Shown: in pieces, positions 15,655 through 25,044 of the stretch
How the letters are laid out: each line of letters starts with the position of its first letter
How positions within the stretch are numbered: position 1 is the stretch's first letter
Position numbers and translations under genes: made by a program
Notes under the pieces: generated by a model
Seen by the model: the letters and a program-made list of their open reading frames with translations, nothing else
What the model was told of the DNA's origin: nothing
The model's database searches: none
Source: an uncultured Caproiciproducens sp.
GTDB taxonomy: Bacteria; Bacillota; Clostridia; Oscillospirales; Acutalibacteraceae
DNA: 64,000 nucleotides
Assembly: GCF_963664915.1 (NCBI RefSeq)
Contig: NZ_OY761810.1
Coordinates: 1,688,661-1,752,660 of the forward strand
Direction: 5' to 3'

Positions 15655-17172
15655 ATGGGGGAATACATAGCGGAACTTAATCATATCAATAAAAGTTTCC
15701 CGGGGGTAAAGGCACTGGATGATGTGTCGTTTAACTTAAGGGCCGGCGAAGTTTTAGCCCTTCTGGGAGAAAACGGTGCCGGAAAATCAACTCTTGTGAA
15801 AGTTTTGAGCGGTGTTTATACAAGGGATGACGGTGAAATAAAAATCTTTGATCAGGTCATCGGGGAGTTAACACCAAAAAAGGCACAGGAACTGGGCGTA
15901 GCAATTATCCATCAGGAATTGAATATGTGCGCACATCTTTCAGTGGCGGAAAATATTTTTTTGGCACGTGAAAAAACGCATTCCGGAATTCTTTCAAATA
16001 AGGAAATGAACAAAGAGGCAGAGGCTATTTTGGGCCGCCTGAATATTGATATCGATCCGACGACGATTGTTGGCGATCTGGCTGTCTCCAAGCAGCAGAT
16101 GGTGGAAATTGCAAAAGCACTTTCCACAAATGCGAAAATTCTGATAATGGACGAACCGACCTCCGCACTGACTTCGAACGAAATTGACGATTTATTTGTG
16201 ATAATACGAAAACTAAAAGCAGAGGGCTGCGGAATTGTTTACATATCCCATCGGCTGGAGGAACTTCAGAACATTATTGATCGCGTGATTATCATGCGTG
16301 ACGGAAAATATATTACATCCATGAAATTTGAGGACACGACGATGTCCGAAATCATTTCTTTTATGGTCGGCCGTGAAATAAAAGAAAAATTTCCCCGTGT
16401 CACTTGTGAACGAGGGAAAAAGATATTTGAAGTAAGGAATTTAAATGCAGGTAAAATGGTCCGAAATATTAATTTAGACCTGTATGAGGGAGAAATTGTC
16501 GGCATCGCAGGGCTCATGGGGGCCGGTCGGACAGAGACTACACGGGCGATTTTTGGTGCAGATCCGAAAGAGTCGGGCAAGATTTTTGTGGACGGCAGGG
16601 AAGTTACGATTAATAAGCCGATCGACGCGATTCGCGCAGGGATTGTGCTTGCTCCCGAAGACCGAAAAAAAGACGGATTATGCGTCAAACTCAGCGTGCA
16701 GGATAATATTGCTTTGCCCAATTTGGATTTGCTTTGCAATAAGATTGGCGTTGTAGACAGGAAAAAAGAAAAAACAATGACCGATAAGGCGGTCAAAAGT
16801 TTAAGTATTAAGCTTGTAAACGCGGATATGAATGCGGGCACCCTTTCTGGCGGAAACCAGCAAAAATTGGTTGTTGCCAAATGGCTGGCACGCAATTCGC
16901 GTGTGGTAATGTTCGACGAACCGACAAGGGGAATTGATGTAGCCGCGAAAGTTGAAATTTACAATCTGATGAACGAACTGAAAAAGCAGGGAATTGGGGT
17001 GCTTTTCGTATCCTCCGAAATGCCGGAGGTTATGGGAATCAGCGATAGGGTTCTGGTAATGTGCGATGGAAAAATTACCGGGGAATTGGCAACAGAAGAA
17101 GCTACACAAGATCTTATTTTGCAATACGCCACAAAATTTGATTCTAAATTCGAGCAGCAAAAAGCCATTTAA
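15655..17172 (+). CDS. RbsA-type sugar ABC importer ATPase
   Basis: Tandem-cassette ATPase that powers a CUT2-family monosaccharide importer, 505 residues. Cassette 1 has GENGAGKSTLVKVLSG and LIMDEPTSAL, both intact. Cassette 2 has the usual CUT2 variant P-loop AGLMGAGRTE, with signature LSGGNQQKLVVAKWL and Walker B MFDEPTRGIDV intact. The ribosome site AGGACAGG precedes the ATG by about 8 bases. It is followed by the permease and binding protein, the normal RbsA-C-B order. Family members move ribose, xylose, galactose, allose or inositol; the substrate here is not determined by sequence. Confidence 0.93.
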   Translation: MGEYIAELNHINKSFPGVKALDDVSFNLRAGEVLALLGENGAGKSTLVKVLSGVYTRDDGEIKIFDQVIGELTPKKAQELGVAIIHQELNMCAHLSVAENIFLAREKTHSGILSNKEMNKEAEAILGRLNIDIDPTTIVGDLAVSKQQMVEIAKALSTNAKILIMDEPTSALTSNEIDDLFVIIRKLKAEGCGIVYISHRLEELQNIIDRVIIMRDGKYITSMKFEDTTMSEIISFMVGREIKEKFPRVTCERGKKIFEVRNLNAGKMVRNINLDLYEGEIVGIAGLMGAGRTETTRAIFGADPKESGKIFVDGREVTINKPIDAIRAGIVLAPEDRKKDGLCVKLSVQDNIALPNLDLLCNKIGVVDRKKEKTMTDKAVKSLSIKLVNADMNAGTLSGGNQQKLVVAKWLARNSRVVMFDEPTRGIDVAAKVEIYNLMNELKKQGIGVLFVSSEMPEVMGISDRVLVMCDGKITGELATEEATQDLILQYATKFDSKFEQQKAI

Positions 17173-17198
17173 TAAAATTGAAGTCGGGAGCGTCTGAA

Positions 17199-18233
17199 AT
17201 GGAAACGAGAGAGAAACAAAGCGTATGGAAAAAGTTTACGGCTATTCGGGGCATGGGTCAGGTTGTTACCGTAACAGCAGGTCTTATCGTATTATGTATT
17301 GTATTTGCTGTATTGAACCCCTCCTTTTATTCAGGAAGGAATGTCGGGAATCTGCTGCGCCAGGTTGCGCCGATCTTAATTATCGGAATCGGCCAGTCCT
17401 ATGTGCTTATCACAGGAAATATTGACCTGTCAATCGGCTCTGTTGTGGGTATGAGCTGCATGATCTCTGCGACCTTAATGACAAAAGGGATGAATCCCTG
17501 GGTTGCAATGCTGCTTACCTTGTTAATTTGCGTAGGGGTGGGTATCTTAAATGGCTTGTTGGTAGCGCAGTGCAAGCTGCCGCCCTTTATCGCAACATTG
17601 GGCACCATGACGGTCGCCAGAGGGATCGCCCAGATTGTCAATAACAACTATAACACGGATGCAATCGGCGAGGCGGCGCAGGGCTACCGGAATTTATTCT
17701 ACTACGGCAGTACGTTTGGGCTTTATAACACGATCTGGATTGCTCTTGTGCTGTTCATTGGCTTTAACTTTCTGCTGAGTAAGACACGCACGGGGCGTCA
17801 TATTTATGCGGTGGGCAGCAATATTGAGGCGTCTAAATTGTCGGGCATCAACACAGACAGCACGACCATTAAAGTATATATTGTGAGTGCGTTCTGTGCC
17901 GGTGTGGTTGGTCTCATCACGAGTGCAACTGCCGGAATGGGAACGATGGATGCCGGCAACATGTACGAAATGTATGCGGTTGCGGCTTCTGTTATCGGCG
18001 GTGTTTCCACCCTTGGCGGTCAGGGCCTTCTCGTTGGTACGGTGGTTGGCGCAGCAATTTGGGGAGTGCTTCAGAACGGTCTTCAATTTGCAGGCGCACC
18101 GGTTGCAATGCGTAATATCGTAATCGGGACCATCGTAGTAATTTCCGTTTTGCTTGATGTAGTCATTCGTACAGGAAAACCGAAAAAAGTAAAAAACAGC
18201 AGTAAACTCATTCAAGCACAAAAAGAAAGTTAA
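17199..18233 (+). CDS. RbsC-type sugar ABC importer permease
   Basis: Membrane subunit of the CUT2 importer, 344 residues with about nine to ten hydrophobic spans. Family landmarks: ITGNIDLSIGSVVGMSCM, LPPFIATLGTMTVARGIAQ and SNIEASKLSGIN, then VIGGVSTLGGQG-LLVGTVVGA. I start at ATG 17199, preceded by GGGAG; the frame also offers a TTG at 17178 without a ribosome site. The gap to the ATPase gene is short, so it is in the same operon. Confidence 0.92.
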   Translation: METREKQSVWKKFTAIRGMGQVVTVTAGLIVLCIVFAVLNPSFYSGRNVGNLLRQVAPILIIGIGQSYVLITGNIDLSIGSVVGMSCMISATLMTKGMNPWVAMLLTLLICVGVGILNGLLVAQCKLPPFIATLGTMTVARGIAQIVNNNYNTDAIGEAAQGYRNLFYYGSTFGLYNTIWIALVLFIGFNFLLSKTRTGRHIYAVGSNIEASKLSGINTDSTTIKVYIVSAFCAGVVGLITSATAGMGTMDAGNMYEMYAVAASVIGGVSTLGGQGLLVGTVVGAAIWGVLQNGLQFAGAPVAMRNIVIGTIVVISVLLDVVIRTGKPKKVKNSSKLIQAQKES

Positions 18234-18275
18234 AGCAAACGCTTTAATCTATAAAAATATGGGAGGCTTATTGTA

Positions 18276-19262
18276 ATGAAAAAGAAAATCCTGGCTCTTT
18301 TACTATGCGCGGCTATGGCGGCAACCTCTATGGCTGGCTGTGGTCAGACAACCGGCACGGCATCCACTCCTGCCAACACACCTGCCGCAGGTGCAAGTTC
18401 GGCGGCAGCTCCGGCTTCCGACAAAAAGATCAAAGTCATTTTGATTACGATGGACAGCTTGGATCAGCACTGGGTATCGGTGGATAAAGGCGCCAAAAAA
18501 GCAGCTGACGAAATCGGAAATATTGAATACAAATGGATGGCTCCTGATAAGAAAGATGACGCGCAGCAGATTGAACGTGTAAACAACGCCATTGCTGATG
18601 GAGCAGCTGTAATTATGATCGCAGCTAATGGTCCGGATGCTATTTCAGCATCATTGGAAGATGCAAAAGCGAAGGGAATTAAAATCATTTATGTAGATTC
18701 CCCGGCGAAAACCGAAGGTGTTGCTACATTTGCCACAGATAATGAAGCTGCGGGTAAAACAGCAGGGACTGAAATGCTGAAGGCACTGGAAGCTGCCGGT
18801 AAGAAAGACGGAAAGATCGGAATCGTAAACGTCAACTCCGCCACAGCCTCAACCGTAGCACGTGAAAAAGGATTCCGTTCCGCATTTGAAGGCAAAGCCT
18901 ATACATTGCTTCAAACTCAGTATGGTGAAGGCGATGCCACCAAATCACAGGATATTGCCGACAACTACATAACAGAAGGTGCCGTAGGTATTTTCGGAGC
19001 GAACGAAGGCAGCACCGTTGGTGCCGGCAATGCGATTAAAGGTTCCGGCAAAAAGGATATCGTTGGAGTCGGCTTCGATAAATCCGACTCAATTTTCTCT
19101 TTGATTAAAGATGGATCCCTCCTTTGCGCAATGGCTCAGAACCCGGACGTTATGGGATATGAGGGCATGAAAGCTGCCGTCAAGGCTGTCAAAGGCGAAA
19201 CAATTGATAAAACATCAGTTGATACCGGTGTTTCTGTTCTCACGAAGGATACTATAAAGTAG
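18276..19262 (+). CDS. RbsB-type sugar-binding lipoprotein
   Basis: Extracellular solute-binding lipoprotein of the periplasmic-binding-protein-like I family, 328 residues. A signal peptide ends in the lipobox SMAGC (Cys22), followed by a low-complexity Ala/Ser/Thr/Pro linker. The mature domain shows KVILITMDSLDQHWVSV, KGIKIIYVDSPA (hinge region), NEAAGKTAG and GIFGANEGSTVGAG, the typical two-lobe pattern. It delivers the sugar to the RbsC/RbsA-like transporter encoded just upstream. A terminator closes the operon. The ligand could be a hexose given the kinase and isomerase genes on both sides. Confidence 0.93.
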   Translation: MKKKILALLLCAAMAATSMAGCGQTTGTASTPANTPAAGASSAAAPASDKKIKVILITMDSLDQHWVSVDKGAKKAADEIGNIEYKWMAPDKKDDAQQIERVNNAIADGAAVIMIAANGPDAISASLEDAKAKGIKIIYVDSPAKTEGVATFATDNEAAGKTAGTEMLKALEAAGKKDGKIGIVNVNSATASTVAREKGFRSAFEGKAYTLLQTQYGEGDATKSQDIADNYITEGAVGIFGANEGSTVGAGNAIKGSGKKDIVGVGFDKSDSIFSLIKDGSLLCAMAQNPDVMGYEGMKAAVKAVKGETIDKTSVDTGVSVLTKDTIK

Positions 19263-19285
19263 AGTTTTTGAGAAATACCTTAATG

Positions 19286-19316
19286 GGGGTCACTGTGTAA
19301 ACAGTGGCCCCGTTTG
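19286..19316 (+). terminator. Terminator of the sugar importer operon
   Basis: GGGG-CACTGT pairs with ACAGTG-CCCC over a GTAA loop (19286-19311), followed by GTTTGT. Confidence 0.8.
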
Positions 19317-19497
19317 TATGCCCCCGACAAGTCCGTGCACGGCCATTTTTGCAATACCTGAAGAAGGTGTCACAGCAAGTGAAAATCTATACAGGAGCAG
19401 GTATTAAAACACCTAATAAAATTCATAAAAAGAAATTAAAAAGAGGACTCTTGGTGTAAGCTAAATTTAGATAAACAGCACTTTTTTATAGGATACG

Positions 19498-19562
19498 GCG
19501 TTGGCAGTCTTATCGAAAGCTCAAACAGCTTTTTGTTAATTTCTTTCCAACGCTTATTTTTG
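19498..19562 (+). promoter_or_regulatory. Structured leader before the isomerase-kinase fusion gene
   Basis: GCGTTGG (19498-19504) pairs with CCAACGC (19547-19553), enclosing an inner AAAGCT/AGCTTT hairpin (19516-19532), and is followed by TTATTTTTG. It ends about 30 bases before the TTG start, so it could work as an attenuator. The rest of the 19317-19592 gap holds no gene, and I found no clear promoter in it. Confidence 0.35.
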
Positions 19563-19592
19563 TAAAACAACCAACAGAGGGGGTATTATTCA

Positions 19593-21473
19593 TTGGAAGT
19601 AATAAAATTATTACCAGCCTGCAAGGATTACCTGTGGGGCGGAAGCAGATTGAAAACAGAGTTTGGAAAACATAGCGAGAAAGAGATTATTGCAGAAACA
19701 TGGGAGCTGTCCTGTCACCCGGACGGACCGAGTACTATTGCGGAAGGAACGCATAAGGGGAAAACGTTGGTACAGTACCTAAGTGATCAGGAAAAATCTA
19801 TGCTCGGAACGAACTGCGCGCAGCTTAATGGTTTTCCACTTCTGATTAAGCTGATTGATGCGCAGAAAGATCTTTCGGTGCAGGTACATCCGAACGACAC
19901 CTATGCCCAGCGAGTGGAACACCAGCTGGGAAAGACCGAGATGTGGTATGTGATCGACTGCAAGCCGGGAGCAAGTCTGTACTATGGTCTTTCCTGTGAA
20001 CAGACGAAAGAGGAGTTACATAAACACATAGAGGACGGAACACTTTTGCAGGTGCTCAACCGGAAGGAGGTTCATCCGGGTGATGTCTTTTTCATTGAGG
20101 CAGGGACGATTCACGCGATCGGCGCGGGTATTTTAATTGCTGAAATTCAGGAAAACTCCAATGTGACCTACCGGGTCTACGATTATAACCGCACCGACGC
20201 GCAGGGGAATCAACGGGAACTGCATGTTCAAAAAGCGTTGGATGTTGCAAATTTGCGGCCTGCACCGGTACGGCATTGGAAAAAGCATCTGGCGAGCTGC
20301 CGATATTTTACGGTAGATAAGCTTAAAACAGATTCTGCTGCTTTTATTAATGTGGATCAAAAAAGTTTTCACCATCTGCTTTGTCTGAGTGGAAATGGAA
20401 AAATTGATTGGGATGGCGGCAGAATGATATTTAATAAGGGAGACAGCCTTTTTATTCCCGCCGGATTGGGCGGCTGCACACTGAATGGCTGTTTTGAGGC
20501 GCTGCACACCTGGATTTCGGACCCGCCCGTCTACCGGATTGGAATTGATCTGGGAGGAACGAATATCGCGGTGGGCGTGGTGGACGAGAATTACCGAATC
20601 GTGGCGAAATATTCCGTCCCGACAGCATCGGAGCGTCCTTATCAAGAGATTGTGGAGGATATGGCACAGGCGGTGCATAAAGTTCTGCGGGATGCCGGAA
20701 TTTCAATTGAACAGTGCTGTTCCATCGGAATCGGAAGCCCGGGCATCTGCGATTCCGAAACGGGGACTGTACTCTACACAAACAATTTGAACTGGAAAGA
20801 TGTGCCTTTAGCGGCTACGCTTCAAAAATGGATTGATCTGCCCTGTTACCTCAGCAACGACGCAAACTGCGCGGCGTTGGGGGAGGTGGCGGCAGGCGCG
20901 GCAAAAGGCTGCAAAAATGCCGTGCTGATTACTCTGGGCACCGGCGTCGGCGGAGGCGTGGTACTGGACGGGAAGATTTTTTCCGGCTGTCACTCCGCCG
21001 GAGCGGAATTAGGACATACGGTTCTGGTAAAGGACGGCGAGCTTTGCACCTGTGGAAGGCATGGCTGTCTGGAGGCGTATGCATCGGCAAGCGCACTCAT
21101 CCGGCAGACAAAGCGCGCTGCACAAGAACATCCCGAATCGGCAATCTGGGCGCTCTGCGGCGGAAATCTTGAGCATGTCAGCGGCAGAACTTCCTTTGAG
21201 GCAGAAAGGTTGGGCGATGAAACGGCGCGGCAGGTGGTGAATGCTTACATATCCTATCTCAGCGAAGGGGTTCTGAATTTTGTAAATATTTTTCGGCCGG
21301 AATGCATCATCCTCGGCGGCGGTATCTGCAACGAAGGGGCGCGCCTGCTTGATCCGATCAACACCTATGTCAGGCAGTATTGTTTCGGCGGAGAAATAGT
21401 CACTGCACCAAAGGTAATCAAAGCAGCGCTTGGGAACGATGCTGGGATTATCGGTGCCGCGCTTCTGTGTTAA
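19593..21473 (+). CDS. Phosphomannose isomerase fused to a ROK sugar kinase
   Basis: 626-residue two-domain enzyme. Residues 1 to about 310 are a class I mannose-6-phosphate isomerase of the short Firmicute type: LPACKDYLWGGSRLK, zinc ligands in LSVQVHPND, KTEMWYVI and GTIHAIGAGILIAEIQ. Residues from about 318 to the end are a complete ROK kinase: RIGIDLGGTNIAVGVV, SNDANCAALGE, TLGTGVGGGVV, GAELGHT and the zinc motif CTCGRHGCLEAYAS. Kinase and isomerase in one chain suggest direct conversion of mannose or fructose to the partner hexose 6-phosphate. Translation starts at TTG 19593 with AGAGGGGG upstream. It follows the hexose importer and may handle its cargo. Confidence 0.9.
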   Translation: MEVIKLLPACKDYLWGGSRLKTEFGKHSEKEIIAETWELSCHPDGPSTIAEGTHKGKTLVQYLSDQEKSMLGTNCAQLNGFPLLIKLIDAQKDLSVQVHPNDTYAQRVEHQLGKTEMWYVIDCKPGASLYYGLSCEQTKEELHKHIEDGTLLQVLNRKEVHPGDVFFIEAGTIHAIGAGILIAEIQENSNVTYRVYDYNRTDAQGNQRELHVQKALDVANLRPAPVRHWKKHLASCRYFTVDKLKTDSAAFINVDQKSFHHLLCLSGNGKIDWDGGRMIFNKGDSLFIPAGLGGCTLNGCFEALHTWISDPPVYRIGIDLGGTNIAVGVVDENYRIVAKYSVPTASERPYQEIVEDMAQAVHKVLRDAGISIEQCCSIGIGSPGICDSETGTVLYTNNLNWKDVPLAATLQKWIDLPCYLSNDANCAALGEVAAGAAKGCKNAVLITLGTGVGGGVVLDGKIFSGCHSAGAELGHTVLVKDGELCTCGRHGCLEAYASASALIRQTKRAAQEHPESAIWALCGGNLEHVSGRTSFEAERLGDETARQVVNAYISYLSEGVLNFVNIFRPECIILGGGICNEGARLLDPINTYVRQYCFGGEIVTAPKVIKAALGNDAGIIGAALLC

Positions 21474-21550
21474 TGGGAAGTAAGGCTGATCTAAATCGCT
21501 CTTCCGCTGTTTATGTCGGTTTTACATGAATATGTTAGCAGAAGAAAATT

Positions 21551-21592
21551 AAACAGCCATTGTGAACAAATTGCTCACAATGGCTGTTTTGC
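21551..21592. terminator. Bidirectional terminator between convergent operons
   Basis: AAACAGCCATTGTGA (21551-21565) pairs perfectly with TCACAATGGCTGTTT (21575-21589); both sides are A/T-rich, so it can serve the isomerase-kinase gene and the minus-strand peptidase operon. Confidence 0.88.
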
Positions 21593-21675
21593 AAAGCTCC
21601 GATCTGAAAGACAGATATGATATCCCTAGAACAACAGAAAAGATTTGTGCTTTATGACAATAAATGTTGGACGGA

Positions 21676-22851
21676 TTAAGATTTTACAAAATCACCTATC
21701 CGATGAAAAGCTTCTTTTATATTTTTAAATTGTGTTCCCAAATTGATGCGGATGTATCCTTCGCCGTTGCCGACAAAATGATTGCCGCTTTCCACCAGCA
21801 CACCCGTTTCCTGTGCAAGACGTCGTGTGAATGTATCACTGTCCATTTTGGAATTTTGGATATTCACCCAAAGTAAATAAGAAGATTCCATGTTCATGTA
21901 CGACAGACATGGGATTTCTTCATTGATGGAGTCACATGCATATTTGTAATTTTGAGCCAAATAGTTCACACATTCGCGAGTATACTCTTCTCCATCATTG
22001 TAGCAGGTGATCAGCGCAATAATTCCAAATACGGACGGGGAAGTGATTGAATTTTTAACCAGACGATCCCGGAAGATCATCCGTAATTCTTCATTCCGGA
22101 TGATGGCATATGACGTTTTTAAACCACCCAGATTGTACTGTTTGTTGGGCGAGGAAAGCAGGATTACGTTGTCGAAACCCCTTCCCGTTTCGATTGTGGA
22201 GGTGTACACTCCGTCAAGAATCAGCCCGCTGTGCACCTCGTCTGCGACCACAATTGTGTTGTATTTTGCACACAGCGCGATCAGGGAAACCAGCTCTTCA
22301 CGGCTCCAGATTCTTCCGGATGGGTTATGCGGATTGCATAGCAGATATAATTTTGGGTGATGTTCCCGAAGCTGCCGTTCAAAAGAATCAAAGTCGATTT
22401 GATAACGATTGCTCCGGACAACCAGCTCATTCTCAATGACTTGCGCTCCTGCCGCGGCTGCCGCACGCGCAAAAGGATCATACACCGGCGTACTGATCAT
22501 AACGCTGTCGCCCTGCTTGCAAAAGGCCTGTACCACGTAGTGCAGCGTCGATACCGTACCGTAGCACAGCGTAATCCATTCTTTCATCGGTGAGGTGTGG
22601 TGGTGCCGTTCAAAATAGCGGATGACGGCGTCATAGAATTCATCATAGACGTAAGTATAACCGAATATTCCGATATCAACGGCTTGATGCAGTTTTTTCA
22701 GCAGCTGCTCCGGCGCCTGAAAATCCATATCGGCAATCCACATCGGAATATAATCTTTGCTAACCGGCCCGAAATGCTCTTCGATTTTAGCCCGGTTCCA
22801 TTTGCGGCAGTTCTCCGCAAAGCGATTCGGAAAATAATCAAAGTCTGTCAC
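21676..22851 (-). CDS. MalY/PatB family PLP-dependent C-S lyase or aminotransferase
   Basis: Fold-type I PLP enzyme, 391 residues, MalY/PatB branch. Diagnostic segments: PMWIADMDFQAP near the start, the aromatic Tyr in VYDPF, LCNPHNPSGRIWS (cofactor Asn), VVADEVHSGLIL (cofactor Asp) and the PLP lysine in LSSPNKQYNLGGLKTSYAII. Members cleave cystathionine or cysteine conjugates; some are regulators. It is the last gene of the PTS-peptidase operon and overlaps the M42 peptidase gene by 4 bases, so its substrate may be an amino acid or dipeptide product released by those peptidases, for example a cysteine conjugate. Confidence 0.88.
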   Translation of the reverse strand: MTDFDYFPNRFAENCRKWNRAKIEEHFGPVSKDYIPMWIADMDFQAPEQLLKKLHQAVDIGIFGYTYVYDEFYDAVIRYFERHHHTSPMKEWITLCYGTVSTLHYVVQAFCKQGDSVMISTPVYDPFARAAAAAGAQVIENELVVRSNRYQIDFDSFERQLREHHPKLYLLCNPHNPSGRIWSREELVSLIALCAKYNTIVVADEVHSGLILDGVYTSTIETGRGFDNVILLSSPNKQYNLGGLKTSYAIIRNEELRMIFRDRLVKNSITSPSVFGIIALITCYNDGEEYTRECVNYLAQNYKYACDSINEEIPCLSYMNMESSYLLWVNIQNSKMDSDTFTRRLAQETGVLVESGNHFVGNGEGYIRINLGTQFKNIKEAFHRIGDFVKS

Positions 22852-23906
22852 GATAATCTTCCTCCTGCAAAATTCACCGTCGAAAGATAAGCTGTCTTAT
22901 CAAGGCTTTTTATTACTGCCGTCAGCAGATTGACAGCACCGTCCACATCTTTGCTGCTGGAGATGGAATAAGGACTGTGGCCGTAGCGCAGCGGAATACC
23001 GAGGACGGCGCACACGGCCCCGTCGCGGGTCAGGTGTGCCTGGCCGCCGTCTGTCCCACCGTTGCTGAACATATCCTCCTGCAGGGCAATTCCGCTTTGA
23101 TCGGCAATCGCCTGAATATGAGCCAAAAGCCGGGAGGACGGCACCATCGTTTTGTCATAATGCAGCAGCATGGGACCGTGACCGATCTGCCGGTTGTTGG
23201 TGTGATCTCTGCATAGCTCGGTTCCCCAACAGGCCACATCCAGAACAATTACGATGTCGGGATGAATTTTGTAGGCGGATGTTTTCCCGCCTCTCAGCCC
23301 GACCTCTTCACTTGAAGTTGCCGCCATATAAAGCTGGTTCGGCAACTGTACGTTCGCCAGACGTTTCATCGTTTCCGCAAGCACATAGCAGCCCAGTCTG
23401 TCATCAAAAGCTTTGCCCGCGAAAGTGTCCTGAATTTCGTAATTCTGGCAGCTGCTGCTGAAGGTAACCATATCACCGACCCGGATTCCCAGTGCAGAGA
23501 CTTCTTCTGCGGAAACGGCGCCAATGTCGACCATTAAATCTTTTACATCGCCGTCAAGATAAGTGGAATTCAAAATGCCCGGAATTTTGCGGCCGGATTC
23601 GGTAGTGACTCTGACACCCTGCATGAATTTTGAAAAAGTCCGCACGCTTCCCACCGGAATCACATACAGCATGCCAAGGCCGCTGATACTTCTGACGAGA
23701 AATCCGACTTCATCCATGTGGGCGCAGACCATCACACGCGGGCCTTCGCTGCTGCCTTTTTTGTAGAAAATAGCGGACCCGAGTTTGTCAAAGTCAATTT
23801 CATCCGAGAAGTCTTTCAGTTCTTCCAGCAGAATATTCCTGACCTCGTCCTCATGTGAGGCGACTGCATCCGCGTCGCTGAGCTTTTTTACCAATTCAAT
23901 ATCCAT
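22848..23906 (-). CDS. M42 family metallo-aminopeptidase (YpdE/glutamyl-aminopeptidase-like)
   Basis: Dinuclear-metal aminopeptidase of family M42, 352 residues. Metal ligands can be placed in CAHMDEVGF (His), AFDDRLGC (bridging Asp), SSEEVGLRG (general-base Glu and ligand Glu), VLDVA (Asp) and RYGHSPYS (His), so the enzyme should be active. It lies 3 bases after the M24 peptidase gene and overlaps the MalY gene. E. coli has a comparable set, ypdE (M42) and ypdF (M24) next to fructose-like PTS genes, which supports a shared, still unclear function. Confidence 0.92.
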   Translation of the reverse strand: MDIELVKKLSDADAVASHEDEVRNILLEELKDFSDEIDFDKLGSAIFYKKGSSEGPRVMVCAHMDEVGFLVRSISGLGMLYVIPVGSVRTFSKFMQGVRVTTESGRKIPGILNSTYLDGDVKDLMVDIGAVSAEEVSALGIRVGDMVTFSSSCQNYEIQDTFAGKAFDDRLGCYVLAETMKRLANVQLPNQLYMAATSSEEVGLRGGKTSAYKIHPDIVIVLDVACWGTELCRDHTNNRQIGHGPMLLHYDKTMVPSSRLLAHIQAIADQSGIALQEDMFSNGGTDGGQAHLTRDGAVCAVLGIPLRYGHSPYSISSSKDVDGAVNLLTAVIKSLDKTAYLSTVNFAGGRLS

Positions 23907-23909
23907 TCG

Positions 23910-24983
23910 TTACTCCTTATCTGCAATCATCAGCTGCTTCGGCGCGCGGGTTAAAATCTGAGGGCCGTTTTCCGTGACTAATACATCGTCTTCTATTCGT
24001 ACTCCGCCTAAATTTGGCACATAAATGCCCGGCTCCACGGTCACAACCATACCCGGCTCCATGCGCTTTTGCTCCGTCGGGGAGAGGCGGGGATCCTCGT
24101 GATCGTTAATCCCCAGCGAGTGCCCCAGATTATGGCCAAAATACGCGCCGTATCCCGCGTCATTAATCACAGTTCTCGCCGCGCCGTCCGCATCGCAAAA
24201 CCGCGCGCCTGCACGGACGGCGTCAATTCCTTTTTGCTGTGCTTCCAGAACGGTCTGATAAATTTTCACCAGTTCCTCATTGACTATTTTTCCTACCGCA
24301 AACGTTCTGGTCATGTCGGAACAGTACTGGTCAACTTTCGCACCGAAGTCCAGTGTTACAAAGTCGCCGGATTCAATTTTTTTCGCGCTTGCCTTGGCGT
24401 GCGGCATGGAGCCTCTGACGCCGCTCGCGACAATGGTGTCAAACGACTCCTTCGCAGCGCCGTTTTGCTTCATGAAATAAACCAGTTCGTTGGCAACTTC
24501 ATCTTCACGCATTCCGACTTTTACAAAATCCAAGATAAATGCGTAAGCTTTATCCGCGATAGCGCAGGCTTTTTGTATCGTTTCTATCTCAACCTGATCC
24601 TTTACCGCACGGATTTGATTCATATCGATGGGCTTTAGTGAAACAGGAAGCTTTTCCTGAAGCAATGTGAACCGGTCATAGGATAAATCATCACTTTCAA
24701 AACCGATCGCATCAATTTTTTCCTCTTTTACGATTTGATTGACAATGCGGTCATACGGATTTTCGACGGTCATTAAAAGCACCTGTGCATCCCGGTTATT
24801 TTGCTGTACTTCATTGTAATAGCGTGAATCCACGATCACATACTTGTGATTCAGTGTGATCAGAACATAGCCGGAAGAGCTGTAGAGCCCTGAAAAATAA
24901 TATTTGTTGTGATAAGAGGTACACAGCATTGCCTGTGCGTTGCAAGCGGCTAAAACCGTCCTGCAGTTTTCCAATCTGTTCAT
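23910..24983 (-). CDS. M24 family Xaa-Pro aminopeptidase (YpdF-like)
   Basis: Xaa-Pro or methionine-type aminopeptidase, 357 residues: a creatinase-like N-terminal domain (1-125) followed by a pita-bread catalytic domain. The five metal ligands are visible as TLDFGAKVDQYCSDMTRTF (two Asp), HNLGHSLGIN (His), VTVEPGIYV (Glu) and VRIEDDVLV (Glu). It sits between the PTS EIIC gene and the M42 peptidase gene in one operon. Together the two peptidases could trim N-terminal residues including those before proline. Confidence 0.93.
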   Translation of the reverse strand: MNRLENCRTVLAACNAQAMLCTSYHNKYYFSGLYSSSGYVLITLNHKYVIVDSRYYNEVQQNNRDAQVLLMTVENPYDRIVNQIVKEEKIDAIGFESDDLSYDRFTLLQEKLPVSLKPIDMNQIRAVKDQVEIETIQKACAIADKAYAFILDFVKVGMREDEVANELVYFMKQNGAAKESFDTIVASGVRGSMPHAKASAKKIESGDFVTLDFGAKVDQYCSDMTRTFAVGKIVNEELVKIYQTVLEAQQKGIDAVRAGARFCDADGAARTVINDAGYGAYFGHNLGHSLGINDHEDPRLSPTEQKRMEPGMVVTVEPGIYVPNLGGVRIEDDVLVTENGPQILTRAPKQLMIADKE

Positions 24984-25044
24984 ACGCTGCTCCTATAAAA
25001 GGAAGGAGTACGAAACGCACTCCCTCCTCATCGTTCATATGTAA

